A DNA stretch of 7,536 bases, taken from CAZBQG01 sp964493945. Its GTDB lineage: Bacteria; Pseudomonadota; Alphaproteobacteria; Rhodospirillales; UBA2165. The notes beneath the pieces were generated by a model. The model was not told the DNA's origin, made no database searches, and worked only from the letters and a program-made list of their open reading frames with translations. A program made the position numbers and the translations under genes. Where the stretch lies: assembly GCA_964493945.1 (NCBI GenBank), contig CAZBQG010000226.1, positions 1 to 7,536 of the forward strand. The letters are read 5' to 3'. Of the stretch, positions 1 through 6,448 are shown in pieces (within the stretch, counting starts at the first letter, position 1; every line of letters begins with the position of its first letter).

Positions 1-10
1 GAAAATCTAC

Positions 11-62
11 TCAAAAACCGTATTCCTTCACACGCTCCTTCGCGGGAGTGACGAGGTTTTGA
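11..62 (-). terminator. Imperfect palindrome after folC: possible terminator or dispersed intergenic repeat
   Basis: This lies 35 nt past the folC stop, in the only non-coding stretch at the left end. The outer arms TCAAAAACC (11-19) and GGTTTTGA (55-62) pair with one bulged A. A smaller inner stem pairs 33-38 with 45-50 (six pairs, one G-T) around the loop TTCGCG. Read on the minus strand, the second outer arm contains TTTTT, and a further TTTTC follows at the window edge. That fits a rho-independent terminator for the operon, but the unpaired bases between the two stems and the lack of a clean U run make it weak. The GTCACTCCCGCGAAGGAG core also resembles short palindromic repeats scattered between genes in alphaproteobacteria. 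No folding energy was calculated. Confidence 0.35.
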
Positions 63-96
63 GGTGGCATGCTGGTGATGTGTTCGGCGGAATAAC

Positions 97-1383
97 CTAT
101 CCGTTTTCGGCCAAAACATGTCCGGCCAGATAGAGCGATCCGCAAATCAAGATTCGTCCCGGCCGCTCCGAGGTCCCAATTATTTCCTGGACAGCCTGGG
201 AAACAATATCGCAAGTATCGGCCTTGATGCCCAGTTCCGCCGCCGCCTCGGCCGCTGCCGGGGCCGGCGAACCGGCTTCCTCATCCGGAATGGGGACAGC
301 TTTGAGACCCGCCAGATGGGGTGCCAGGGGGGACAGGAAGGCCTTTGGGTCTTTACTGGTGAGTATGGCGAAAATACAAAAGACCGGCTTGTCCGCCCAG
401 CTTCCGGCCTGGGCGGCCAGCGCCTCTCCGGCGGCGGCGTTATGCCCCCCATCCAGCCACAGCTCCCAGCCATCGGGTAATTGCCGGGCGAGAGGGCCCT
501 TACTCAAACGTTGCAGGCGGGCTGGCCAGGCGGCGGTGATCAAGCCCCTGGCCTGCGCCTTTTCATCCACTTTCAGGGCGGGCAGGGCGCGGAGCGTGGC
601 CAGGGCCAGGCCGGCATTTTGTATCTGGTGGGCGCCGTCCAGCGCCGGGGTGGGTAGGTGCATTTGGCCCCCGCCCCAATCATATGTCATGCCGTCCGGC
701 CCGGGTCTGGTCCGGAAATCGCGGTCTTCCAAATGCAACTCAGCGCCCAACTGTTTGGCATAATCGGCGATGATCGGGCTGGCGGCCGGCGGCTGGATGG
801 CCGATATGCAGAGTGCGCCCGGTTTCATGATCGCGGCTTTTTCCGAAGTGATACCAGCGATCTCCGAGCCCAGGAAATTTTCGTGATCGCGGGATATGGG
901 CGTAAGCACCGCCGCTAGCGGATGGCTGATCACGTTGGTTGCGTCATTTTTGCCGCCCAATCCGGTCTCCAAAAGCACCAGATCGGCGGGCTCGCGGGAA
1001 AATGCCAGCAGGGCAAGCGCGGTGGTGATTTCGAAAAAAGTTATGGGTGCTTCGCCATTGGCCGCTTCGCACTCATCCAGCAAAGCCTCCAGCGCCTCAT
1101 TTTCGATGATCCCGTTTCCCAAGCGGATGCGTTCGTTGAAGCGCACCAGATGGGGCGAGCTATAGACCTGCACTTTAAGCCGGGCGGCCTCGGCCATGGC
1201 CCGGAGAAAGGCAATGGTCGATCCCTTGCCGTTGGTTCCCGCCACATGGATCGTCGGCGCCAGGGAATCTTGTGGGTTGCCCAGCCGGGTCAGGAGCCGC
1301 TCCATGCGGCCCAGGGACAGATCGATCAGCTTGGGATGGTGCCGGTTCAGGCGCTCCTGCAGATCAGACCCGGCCTCAGCCAT
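97..1383 (-). CDS. folC: Bifunctional folylpolyglutamate synthase / dihydrofolate synthase FolC
   Basis: A cytoplasmic Mur-ligase-like ATPase that joins L-glutamate to dihydropteroate (making dihydrofolate) and adds further glutamates to folates. The 428-residue product has the family's usual length and all its marks: the P-loop HVAGTNGKGST (47-56), SSPHL (75-79), ETGLGGKNDATN (139-150, where many relatives have GGR-DATN), DHENFLG (166-172) with the metal-binding His, ITSEKAAIMK (178-187) with the Lys that is carbamylated in relatives, DGGHN (311-315) opening the C-terminal domain, and ICGSLYLAG near the end. The ATG at 1383 is chosen over the TTG one codon upstream; the Shine-Dalgarno is weak (AAGG, about 11 nt away). 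The start overlaps the trpA stop by 8 nt, so translation is probably coupled. accD, the usual upstream partner, is missing. Whether both activities are present cannot be told from sequence, but this is the standard assignment. Confidence 0.96.
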   Translation of the reverse strand: MAEAGSDLQERLNRHHPKLIDLSLGRMERLLTRLGNPQDSLAPTIHVAGTNGKGSTIAFLRAMAEAARLKVQVYSSPHLVRFNERIRLGNGIIENEALEALLDECEAANGEAPITFFEITTALALLAFSREPADLVLLETGLGGKNDATNVISHPLAAVLTPISRDHENFLGSEIAGITSEKAAIMKPGALCISAIQPPAASPIIADYAKQLGAELHLEDRDFRTRPGPDGMTYDWGGGQMHLPTPALDGAHQIQNAGLALATLRALPALKVDEKAQARGLITAAWPARLQRLSKGPLARQLPDGWELWLDGGHNAAAGEALAAQAGSWADKPVFCIFAILTSKDPKAFLSPLAPHLAGLKAVPIPDEEAGSPAPAAAEAAAELGIKADTCDIVSQAVQEIIGTSERPGRILICGSLYLAGHVLAENG

Positions 1384-2200
1384 CAACAGTTAAACCTTGT
1401 GCCAGGTCCCGCACCAGATTCAAAACCCCATCGGCGCAATCGGCCAGAGGCTTCCCCGCCTCATCAAGACCGGCGACCAATTGTTCGATCAGGGCCGAGC
1501 CAACCACCACCGCGTCACCCACCCCGCCCATGGCCCGGGCCTGATCCGGCGTACGGATGCCAAAGCCGATGGCGATGGGCAGCGCGATATGGCGCCGCAG
1601 ATTTTCCAGGGCCTTGCCCACATCGGTCACCTGGGCCGAGCGGGTTCCGGTGATGCCCGTGATGGACACATAATAGATAAAGCCGCCGGCCTTTTCGGCA
1701 ATCAGCCTCATGCGCGCCTCGGGCGTGGTGGGGGCGGTCAAATAAATCAAGTCCAGGCCCGCCCGGGCGGCAGGTTCCCTGAGCTCATCTTCCTCCGGGG
1801 GCAAATCGACGATGATCAGCCCGTCCACCCCGTCCCGGCCCGCATCCTCCATGAAACGCTCATTGCCATAGACGTAAATGGGATTGAAATAGCCCATGAG
1901 GATGAGGGGAGTTTCATCGTTGCGTTCGCGGAACGACCTTACCTGATCCAACGTACGCGCCATATTCTGGCCACCCGTCAGGGCGCGCTCCGATGCGGCC
2001 TGAATAACCGGCCCGTCCGCCGTGGGATCTGAGAAGGGCATGCCGATCTCGATGAAATCGGCCCCTGCACCGGGCAGTCCCTGGAGTATCCGATCAGACG
2101 TCTCCAAATCGGGATCGCCGGCGGTAACGAATGTGACCAGCCCCGCCCGGCCCAACTCACCCAGCCTGGCGAACCGTCTGGCGATACGCCCCTCAGCCAT
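1376..2200 (-). CDS. trpA: Tryptophan synthase alpha subunit TrpA
   Basis: Cleaves indole-3-glycerol phosphate to indole and glyceraldehyde-3-phosphate; indole passes through a tunnel to TrpB in the alpha2-beta2 complex. The 274-residue TIM barrel has the usual length. It shows TFVTAGDPD (23-31), the catalytic Glu51 in FIEIGMPFSDP and catalytic Asp62 in the following TADGP, ILMGYFNPI (100-108), the IIVDLPPEE strand-loop (129-137), the YYVSITGITGTR phosphate-binding loop (176-187) and IGFGI (211-215). The reading frame stays open 42 codons further upstream, but that part is the out-of-frame shadow of trpB; MAEGRIARRF is a normal TrpA beginning, with GGGAG about 9 nt before the ATG. The start overlaps the trpB stop by 8 nt and the stop overlaps folC by 8 nt, so all three are probably coupled. 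Confidence 0.98.
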   Translation of the reverse strand: MAEGRIARRFARLGELGRAGLVTFVTAGDPDLETSDRILQGLPGAGADFIEIGMPFSDPTADGPVIQAASERALTGGQNMARTLDQVRSFRERNDETPLILMGYFNPIYVYGNERFMEDAGRDGVDGLIIVDLPPEEDELREPAARAGLDLIYLTAPTTPEARMRLIAEKAGGFIYYVSITGITGTRSAQVTDVGKALENLRRHIALPIAIGFGIRTPDQARAMGGVGDAVVVGSALIEQLVAGLDEAGKPLADCADGVLNLVRDLAQGLTVDG

Positions 2201-3410
2201 GGTCCGGGTCTCCCAGCAGCCCAGCCAGATTGTCCATATCCTTATCACCCCTGCCGCTGAGGCAAAGAACCATGAGATGATCAGCGGGCAGGCTGCCGGC
2301 GATCTTTTCAATATGGGCCAACGCATGGGCCGATTCCAAGGCCGGGAGAATACCTTCCAGGCGGGTCAGGTTTTGGAATGCATCCACCGCTTCCATATCG
2401 GTAACGGAAACATATTCGACCCGGCCCACATCCCGGAGCCAGGCATGTTCGGGCCCGATGCCGGGATAATCCAGGCCGGCGGATATGGAATGGGCTTCCT
2501 GGATCTGGCCGTCATCGTCTTGCAGCAAATAAGTCCGGTTGCCATGCAGCACGCCCGGGCTGCCGGCGCTCAGGCTGGCCGCGTGGCGGTCCGTGTCCAG
2601 CCCCTCGCCGGCTGCCTCGACGGCGATCAGGCGGACATCAGCCTCATCCAGAAAGGGGTGAAACATGCCCAGCGCATTGGATCCGCCACCGATGCAGGCC
2701 ACCAGACTGTCCGGGCCACGCCCCTCCATCTCGTTAATCTGGCAGTTGGTCTCATCACCGATGACGGATTGGAACTGGCGTACCATAGCCGGAAAGGGGT
2801 GGGGGCCGGCGGCGGTTCCAATCAGGTAATAGGTGTCCCCAACATTGGCCACCCAATCGCGCAGGCTTTCATTCATGGCATCCTTGAGCGTGCCCTTGCC
2901 CGCGGTCACCGGTTTGACCTCGGCACCCAGCATGCCCATGCGCTGAACATTAGGCGCCTGTCGGGCCATATCGGTCTCGCCCATGTAGATTGTGCAGGGA
3001 ATATCAAACAGTGCGCAGACAGTGGCCGTGGCGACGCCATGCTGACCGGCGCCGGTTTCAGCGGTGATGCGACCTTTGCCCATGCGCCGGGCCAACAGGA
3101 TTTGCCCCATGCAATTGTTGATCTTATGGGCCCCGGTATGGTTAAGGTCTTCGCGCTTCAGATAGATGCGCGCCCCGCCCAGTTTTTCGCTGAGCCGGCT
3201 TGCATGGTACAAAGGCGTCGGCCGCCCCACATAATTTCGCAAATAACCGGCCAACTGGGTGTTGAATTCCTCATCCTCCCGCGCCTGATCAAAGGCTTTC
3301 TCCACTTCCAGAATAAGCGGCATGAGGGTTTCGGCGACGTAGCGGCCTCCATAGATGCCGAAATGCCCCGTCTCGTCGGGCCCGGCCCGGTAGGTGTTGA
3401 AATCCGCCAT
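2193..3410 (-). CDS. trpB: Tryptophan synthase beta subunit TrpB
   Basis: PLP enzyme that condenses indole with L-serine to give L-tryptophan, in complex with TrpA. The 405 residues match the TrpB1 form that partners TrpA. Seen in order: GIYGGRYVAETLMP (18-31), KREDLNHTGAHKINN (85-99) with PLP Schiff-base Lys96, ETGAGQHG (118-125) with catalytic Glu118, the phosphate-binding GGGSNA (241-246), and LSGRGDKD (384-391), which includes the Ser that contacts the PLP ring nitrogen. Spacing agrees with the E. coli enzyme (Lys87, Glu109) at a constant offset of nine. A Shine-Dalgarno GGAG lies 8 nt before the ATG, inside the end of trpF. The trpF stop and trpB start share one base (TGATG), and the gene ends overlapping trpA by 8 nt. 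Confidence 0.99.
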   Translation of the reverse strand: MADFNTYRAGPDETGHFGIYGGRYVAETLMPLILEVEKAFDQAREDEEFNTQLAGYLRNYVGRPTPLYHASRLSEKLGGARIYLKREDLNHTGAHKINNCMGQILLARRMGKGRITAETGAGQHGVATATVCALFDIPCTIYMGETDMARQAPNVQRMGMLGAEVKPVTAGKGTLKDAMNESLRDWVANVGDTYYLIGTAAGPHPFPAMVRQFQSVIGDETNCQINEMEGRGPDSLVACIGGGSNALGMFHPFLDEADVRLIAVEAAGEGLDTDRHAASLSAGSPGVLHGNRTYLLQDDDGQIQEAHSISAGLDYPGIGPEHAWLRDVGRVEYVSVTDMEAVDAFQNLTRLEGILPALESAHALAHIEKIAGSLPADHLMVLCLSGRGDKDMDNLAGLLGDPDHG

Positions 3411-4060
3411 CAGGGTAGCTCCGCCGCAGCCGCCAGGAAGGCTTTTATTTTATCAGCATTCTTCTCCCCCGGCCCGTCTTCTACGCCGGAGGATATATCG
3501 ACGGTATCCGCACCGCTTTCGGCCATGGCCTGGGCCAGGTTTCCCGCATCCAGCCCGCCGGCCAGCATCCAGGGGAGGGCGAAATCCTGCCCGGCCAACA
3601 GGCTCCAATCAAAACTCAGCGCGTTGCCGCCGGGGCGCCCGGTCTCTTCGCCGTGCGCCGGTTTGGCATCAAACAGCAAGCGGTCCGCCGCACCCTCGAA
3701 GGCTCTGGCGCTTTCCAGATCGGCGGGCCCGGACAGGGGGACCGCCTTGATCACGGCGCATCCGGTGAGCGCCTTGACGGCGGCGACCCGCCCGGGGCTC
3801 TCCGATCCATGCAATTGCACCATATCCAGATCAACCTCGCCCAGAATACTGTCCAAAATGACGTCACCCGGCTCAACGAACAATCCCACCTTGGCAACAC
3901 CCGCCGGAACAAGGGAGGCCAAGCGGGCGGCTTGGGCCCCATCCAGGTTGCGGGGCGATGGCCCGAAAAAGACGAAACCCACATAGCGGGCTCCGCCCAA
4001 GACCGCAGCCTCCACTGTTTCCGCCGTTTTCAAGCCGCAGATTTTAACCTCAACCGGCAT
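3410..4060 (-). CDS. trpF: Phosphoribosylanthranilate isomerase TrpF
   Basis: Catalyses the Amadori rearrangement of N-(5-phosphoribosyl)anthranilate to CdRP, the third step of tryptophan synthesis from chorismate. The 216-residue monofunctional TIM barrel begins with VKICGL, placing the catalytic Cys at residue 8. Next come GFVFFGPSPRNL (28-39), VQLHG (81-85), the catalytic Asp131 in LLFDAKP, LAGGLDAGNL in the second half, and the phosphate-binding DISSGVE. Two ATG codons stand in tandem (4063 and 4060); either is possible and they differ by one Met. Both lie within the end of pyrF, giving an overlap of 11 or 14 nt, and neither has a strong Shine-Dalgarno, so re-initiation from pyrF is likely. 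No Trp-rich leader peptide or attenuator stem lies before it. Confidence 0.97.
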   Translation of the reverse strand: MPVEVKICGLKTAETVEAAVLGGARYVGFVFFGPSPRNLDGAQAARLASLVPAGVAKVGLFVEPGDVILDSILGEVDLDMVQLHGSESPGRVAAVKALTGCAVIKAVPLSGPADLESARAFEGAADRLLFDAKPAHGEETGRPGGNALSFDWSLLAGQDFALPWMLAGGLDAGNLAQAMAESGADTVDISSGVEDGPGEKNADKIKAFLAAAAELP

Positions 4061-4775
4061 CATCCAACTCGGCGGCGATGCGGGCCGCCGCCTGGCCCGG
4101 ATCATCGGCCCCCGTAATGGCGCGCCCGATGACCAGGTAATCGGCCCCCCTGGCCACTGCCTCGCCGGGGGTGAGGATGCGTTTTTGATCGCCCGCCGCC
4201 GCCCAATGGGGCCGGATGCCGGGGACAACCAAAGTGAAACCGGGCCCGCATTGGGCGCGCAGAGGCTCGATCTCGGCGCCCGAACAGACCACCCCGTTCA
4301 GCCCGTTTTTCTGGGCCAGACCGGCCAGCCGCTTGACCTGATCCAGCGGGCTTCCGCCAACCCCGGCAGCGTTGAGGTCCGCCTCGTCCAGCGACGTCAA
4401 AACCGTCACGCCCAGAACCAACGGGCGCGGGCAGCCGGCTGCCTCCGCCGCATCATCCGCCGCCTTCGCCGCCGCCGCCATCATGGCCGCACCGCCCGCC
4501 GCATGGACGTTAAGCATGAAGGGTCTGAGCGCCATGGCAGCACTGACGGCGCCCGCCACCGTGTTGGGGATGTCGTGATATTTAAGGTCGAGAAACAAGG
4601 GCAGGCCCAGATCAAGAACCGGCTGGGCACCACTGGGGCCTAAACTGGTAAAAAATTCATTGCCCAGCTTTACGCCGCCCACCTTTCCTTCCACCGCTTC
4701 ACAGATGCCCAAGGCCACATCCATATAGGTGGTGTCGAGGGCGGCAAAGATGCGCTTGAAATTTTCACCCCCCAT
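4050..4775 (-). CDS. pyrF: Orotidine-5'-phosphate decarboxylase PyrF
   Basis: Decarboxylates OMP to UMP, the last step of de novo UMP synthesis, in the cytoplasm. The 241-residue barrel has the full catalytic set: Asp14 in IFAALDTT, Lys36 in GGVKLGNEFF, and the Asp63-Lys65-Asp68 cluster in LFLDLKYHDIPNTV. This is a constant offset of eight from E. coli Asp22, Lys44, Asp71, Lys73, Asp76. The C-terminal half has VVPGIRP and DYLVIGRAIT, which bind the phosphate. The open frame extends 61 codons further upstream, but that part is the shadow of the lapA-like gene; MGGENFKRIFAALD is the natural start. It overlaps the lapA-like gene by 11 nt and trpF by at least 11 nt. Pairing pyrF with trpF is a usual alphaproteobacterial arrangement; both enzymes are TIM barrels acting on phosphoribosyl compounds. 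Confidence 0.98.
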   Translation of the reverse strand: MGGENFKRIFAALDTTYMDVALGICEAVEGKVGGVKLGNEFFTSLGPSGAQPVLDLGLPLFLDLKYHDIPNTVAGAVSAAMALRPFMLNVHAAGGAAMMAAAAKAADDAAEAAGCPRPLVLGVTVLTSLDEADLNAAGVGGSPLDQVKRLAGLAQKNGLNGVVCSGAEIEPLRAQCGPGFTLVVPGIRPHWAAAGDQKRILTPGEAVARGADYLVIGRAITGADDPGQAAARIAAELDDAG

Positions 4776-5106
4776 TTGTCTGATTTCCAATTTGTTGGCG
4801 GCTGTTTTCTTCCAGCGTGTCGATCTTCTCGCCCAATGAGTTGAGATTCTTTTCCAAAGCCTGGGCGCGGCGGGCTTCATTTCGGGCCCGGCGCCGGGCG
4901 CCGCCGGCGGACAGCCAGCCGACAGCCGCCCCGCCCATGAAGCCGACGAAGCCGGCAATCAGGATCATGGCATATAAGGGCAGTTGCAGGTCAGTGATGG
5001 GCAGGGGCCATAAATCCACCCCCACATCCTGGCGGTTGGTCACGGAAAAAGGAACCGCTACCAAGCCGATCACCACCATGACGCACCACGATACTATCCG
5101 TCGCAA
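4765..5106 (-). CDS. LapA-domain (DUF1049) small inner-membrane protein, TTG start
   Basis: A 113-residue protein of the lipopolysaccharide assembly protein A domain family. It has a short basic N-terminus (MRR), a first membrane helix at about 5-22, the family's NRQ turn (24-26), a second membrane helix at about 43-67 rich in Gly and Ala, then a basic segment (RRRARNEARR, 71-80) and a probable cytoplasmic coiled coil to about 105. In E. coli LapA works with LapB in controlling LPS synthesis through LpxC turnover; that role here is an inference from the domain only. The start is a TTG: it gives the family-typical MRRIVSW opening, and AGAGG lies 9 nt upstream. The first ATG is codon 10, inside the first helix, and would remove the positive N-terminus. 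It follows ihfB by 37 nt and overlaps pyrF by 11 nt. Confidence 0.88.
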   Translation of the reverse strand: MRRIVSWCVMVVIGLVAVPFSVTNRQDVGVDLWPLPITDLQLPLYAMILIAGFVGFMGGAAVGWLSAGGARRRARNEARRAQALEKNLNSLGEKIDTLEENSRQQIGNQTNGG

Positions 5107-5143
5107 TGGAACCTACCTCTTCCGCGGGTTGGCGGGCTCGAAA

Positions 5144-5422
5144 TCAGGGATTGAGAAGTTCGCGTAGCTGCTTGCCGGTCTTGAAATAGGGAACGCGCTT
5201 GGCCGCCACGTCGACTTTTTCACCGGTGCGCGGGTTGCGTCCGGTGCGCGGGCCGCGATGCTTGACCGAGAAGGCTCCGAAGCCCCGCAATTCGACCCGG
5301 TCGCCACGCGCCAGCGCCGAGGAAATTTCGGAGAAGATGGTGGTTACAATTCGTTCCACGTCCCGCTGAAATAGATGTGGGTTTTCCTCGGCGAGATAGG
5401 CAATAAGTTCGGATTTGGTCAT
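5144..5422 (-). CDS. ihfB: Integration host factor subunit beta IhfB
   Basis: DNA-bending nucleoid protein that pairs with IhfA (not in the window) and assists recombination, replication and transcription. The 92-residue product aligns along its length with E. coli IhfB: MTKSELI at the start, the helical dimer region to about 40, RVELRGFGAFSV (42-53), the beta-arm GPRTGRNPRTGEKV (57-70) with the intercalating Pro64, and VPYFKTGKQLRE (77-88) at the C-terminus. The GRNPRTG arm and location downstream of rpsA favour IhfB over HU. Start at ATG 5422, with GGAG five nt upstream and a purine-rich GAGAGGGG before it. The 88-nt spacer before it is the largest gap inside the cluster, so an extra promoter for ihfB could lie there, but I see no convincing -35/-10 pair. 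Confidence 0.96.
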   Translation of the reverse strand: MTKSELIAYLAEENPHLFQRDVERIVTTIFSEISSALARGDRVELRGFGAFSVKHRGPRTGRNPRTGEKVDVAAKRVPYFKTGKQLRELLNP

Positions 5423-5510
5423 TTTGTCTCCACCCCTCTCGGCAGTGACGCCCGCATGTCACGCCAGAGCTCGTAAGTAATCAGACTTCCAGGTCATATC
5501 GGTTCTCTAC
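5423..5510 (-). promoter_or_regulatory. Spacer between sppA and ihfB: ihfB ribosome binding site and leader
   Basis: The largest intergenic gap within the operon. On the minus strand it carries the ihfB Shine-Dalgarno (GGAG, 5431-5428) and a small hairpin, GTGAC (5462-5458) with GTCAC (5449-5445) and an 8-nt loop, just upstream. It also contains two adjacent 12-codon ORFs (5497-5459 and 5457-5419), the second of which ends in an ATGA overlap with the ihfB start. I see no U-run terminator and no clear sigma-70 promoter. Whether it is only a leader or also regulates ihfB is not shown by the sequence. Confidence 0.4.
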
Positions 5511-6422
5511 TCATTTGAGCGCAGGTTGCCAAAGCGAGACCAAGCCGTCAAGTCTAAGTCGTTCAGAAAACGATGTTTTTCCAACCAAATCCTCCAGCAA
5601 GTCACGCAAAGGGGTTTTCTGAGAGGGTAATTTAACCGCCACCAGGGGCAGAGATGCTTCAATACCATGGGTTGCGTTCAGCCACTCCCGCGCTTCCTGC
5701 CGGCCGCCCAACTGGTCAATCAGGCCGTTATCCTTGGCCTGACGTCCGGTGAAAATGCGCCCGTCGGCCAGTTTCAGGGCTTTATTGAGAGGCATTTTCC
5801 GCCTGGCCACTACCAGATCGACGAACATGGCCTGAATGTCATCCACCACATTCTGGGCCACGGCGCGGCCTTCGGCGCTTAATTCTTCCAACGGGTTGGG
5901 CTGGGCCTTGAGGGGCGAGCTCTTGATGGATACGGGTTTGATGCCCAGTTTTCCCAACAGGCCGGTGACTTCGGTGGATTGTAAAATGACCCCAATGGAT
6001 CCGGTGATCGATCCGGGCCGGGCCAGAATATGCTCCGCCCCCAACGCCACCATATAGCCGGCCGAAGTACCCAGACCCGCAATTACGGCGATCACCGGCT
6101 TTTTCTTACCCACGGTGCTGAGCGAGGCGAACAGGGATTCACCGCCGACCACCGTGCCGCCTGGGCTGTCGATGGCGACCAGCACGGCCTTGACCTGTTC
6201 ATTTTTTTCCAGATTCCGGATCGCCTTGTTGAGCCGGGGATTGTCCAAAATGATGCTTTGCACCTCGACCAGGGCGACACGGTCGCCTTTGGTCAGCCCA
6301 TCGTTGCGCCCGATGGCTACGGCGATTACGGCGACAATGGCGATGACCGCCACGGTCCGCCATAAATTGAGGCGCCATTTCAAGCGGCGGCGGTCAAGAA
6401 ACTGATCGGCTTCCAGTGCCAT
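5511..6422 (-). CDS. sppA: Signal peptide peptidase SppA, 36-kDa (short) type, S49 family
   Basis: Membrane-bound serine protease that degrades signal peptides left in the inner membrane after secretion. The 303-residue product is the short single-domain form, as in Bacillus, not the double-length E. coli protein. It has a basic N-terminal cytoplasmic stretch (RRRLKWR, 11-17), one membrane anchor at about 23-38, the AIDSPGG strand-turn (83-89), the nucleophile Ser120 in GTSAGYM, and PGSITGSIGVI (136-146). Lys172 in SSPLK is the likely general base: it lies 52 residues after the Ser, the same spacing as Ser147/Lys199 of B. subtilis SppA. TGA two codons before ATG 6422 limits the frame, so this ATG is the first available start. 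Its AAGGAG is 13 nt away, unusually far. It follows rpsA by 26 nt. Confidence 0.95.
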   Translation of the reverse strand: MALEADQFLDRRRLKWRLNLWRTVAVIAIVAVIAVAIGRNDGLTKGDRVALVEVQSIILDNPRLNKAIRNLEKNEQVKAVLVAIDSPGGTVVGGESLFASLSTVGKKKPVIAVIAGLGTSAGYMVALGAEHILARPGSITGSIGVILQSTEVTGLLGKLGIKPVSIKSSPLKAQPNPLEELSAEGRAVAQNVVDDIQAMFVDLVVARRKMPLNKALKLADGRIFTGRQAKDNGLIDQLGGRQEAREWLNATHGIEASLPLVAVKLPSQKTPLRDLLEDLVGKTSFSERLRLDGLVSLWQPALK

Positions 6423-6441
6423 ACCCGGTCATTCGCTCCTT
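6394..6441 (-). promoter_or_regulatory. sppA translation start region with out-of-frame upstream ATG
   Basis: The strong Shine-Dalgarno AAGGAG (6441-6436) is only 3 nt from an ATG at 6432, but 13 nt from the true sppA ATG at 6422. The upstream ATG is out of frame with sppA and opens a 12-codon ORF that runs over the sppA start and stops at TGA 6396-6394, inside sppA. Neither ATG has ideal spacing, so the two may compete for ribosomes. This is read directly from sequence; an effect on sppA level is inference. Confidence 0.4.
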
Positions 6442-6448
6442 GCTTGGC

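Noticed and set aside
922..1653. A 243-codon plus-strand frame opposite folC and trpA
   Set aside because: It is a shadow frame with Pro/Arg-rich low-complexity sequence at its end, opposite two well-supported genes.
2201..2326. N-terminal extension of TrpA by 42 residues (and similar extensions of TrpF to 4228 and PyrF to 4958)
   Set aside because: These stretches lie inside the upstream genes, have no family similarity, and the internal Met codons give standard family starts and lengths.
2022..3986. A 654-codon open frame on the plus strand, antisense to trpA, trpB and trpF
   Set aside because: It lies opposite three certain genes. In GC-rich DNA the antisense frame often lacks stops; the translation shows no recognisable domain and no gene-like start.
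5445..5462. GTGAC/GTCAC hairpin in the sppA-ihfB spacer as a terminator
   Set aside because: Only five pairs with an 8-nt loop and no U run after it; it may be a leader structure but not a terminator.
5220..5462. An 80-codon minus-strand frame from GTG 5462 overlapping ihfB
   Set aside because: It is out of frame with ihfB, which matches its family over its whole length.
6051..6066. SppA active site reading GTSAGYM instead of the ASGGYY of E. coli and Bacillus
   Set aside because: The nucleophile Ser is kept, the Ser-Lys spacing of 52 is kept, and TSAGY-type sites seem usual in alphaproteobacterial SppA, so I see no sign of inactivity.
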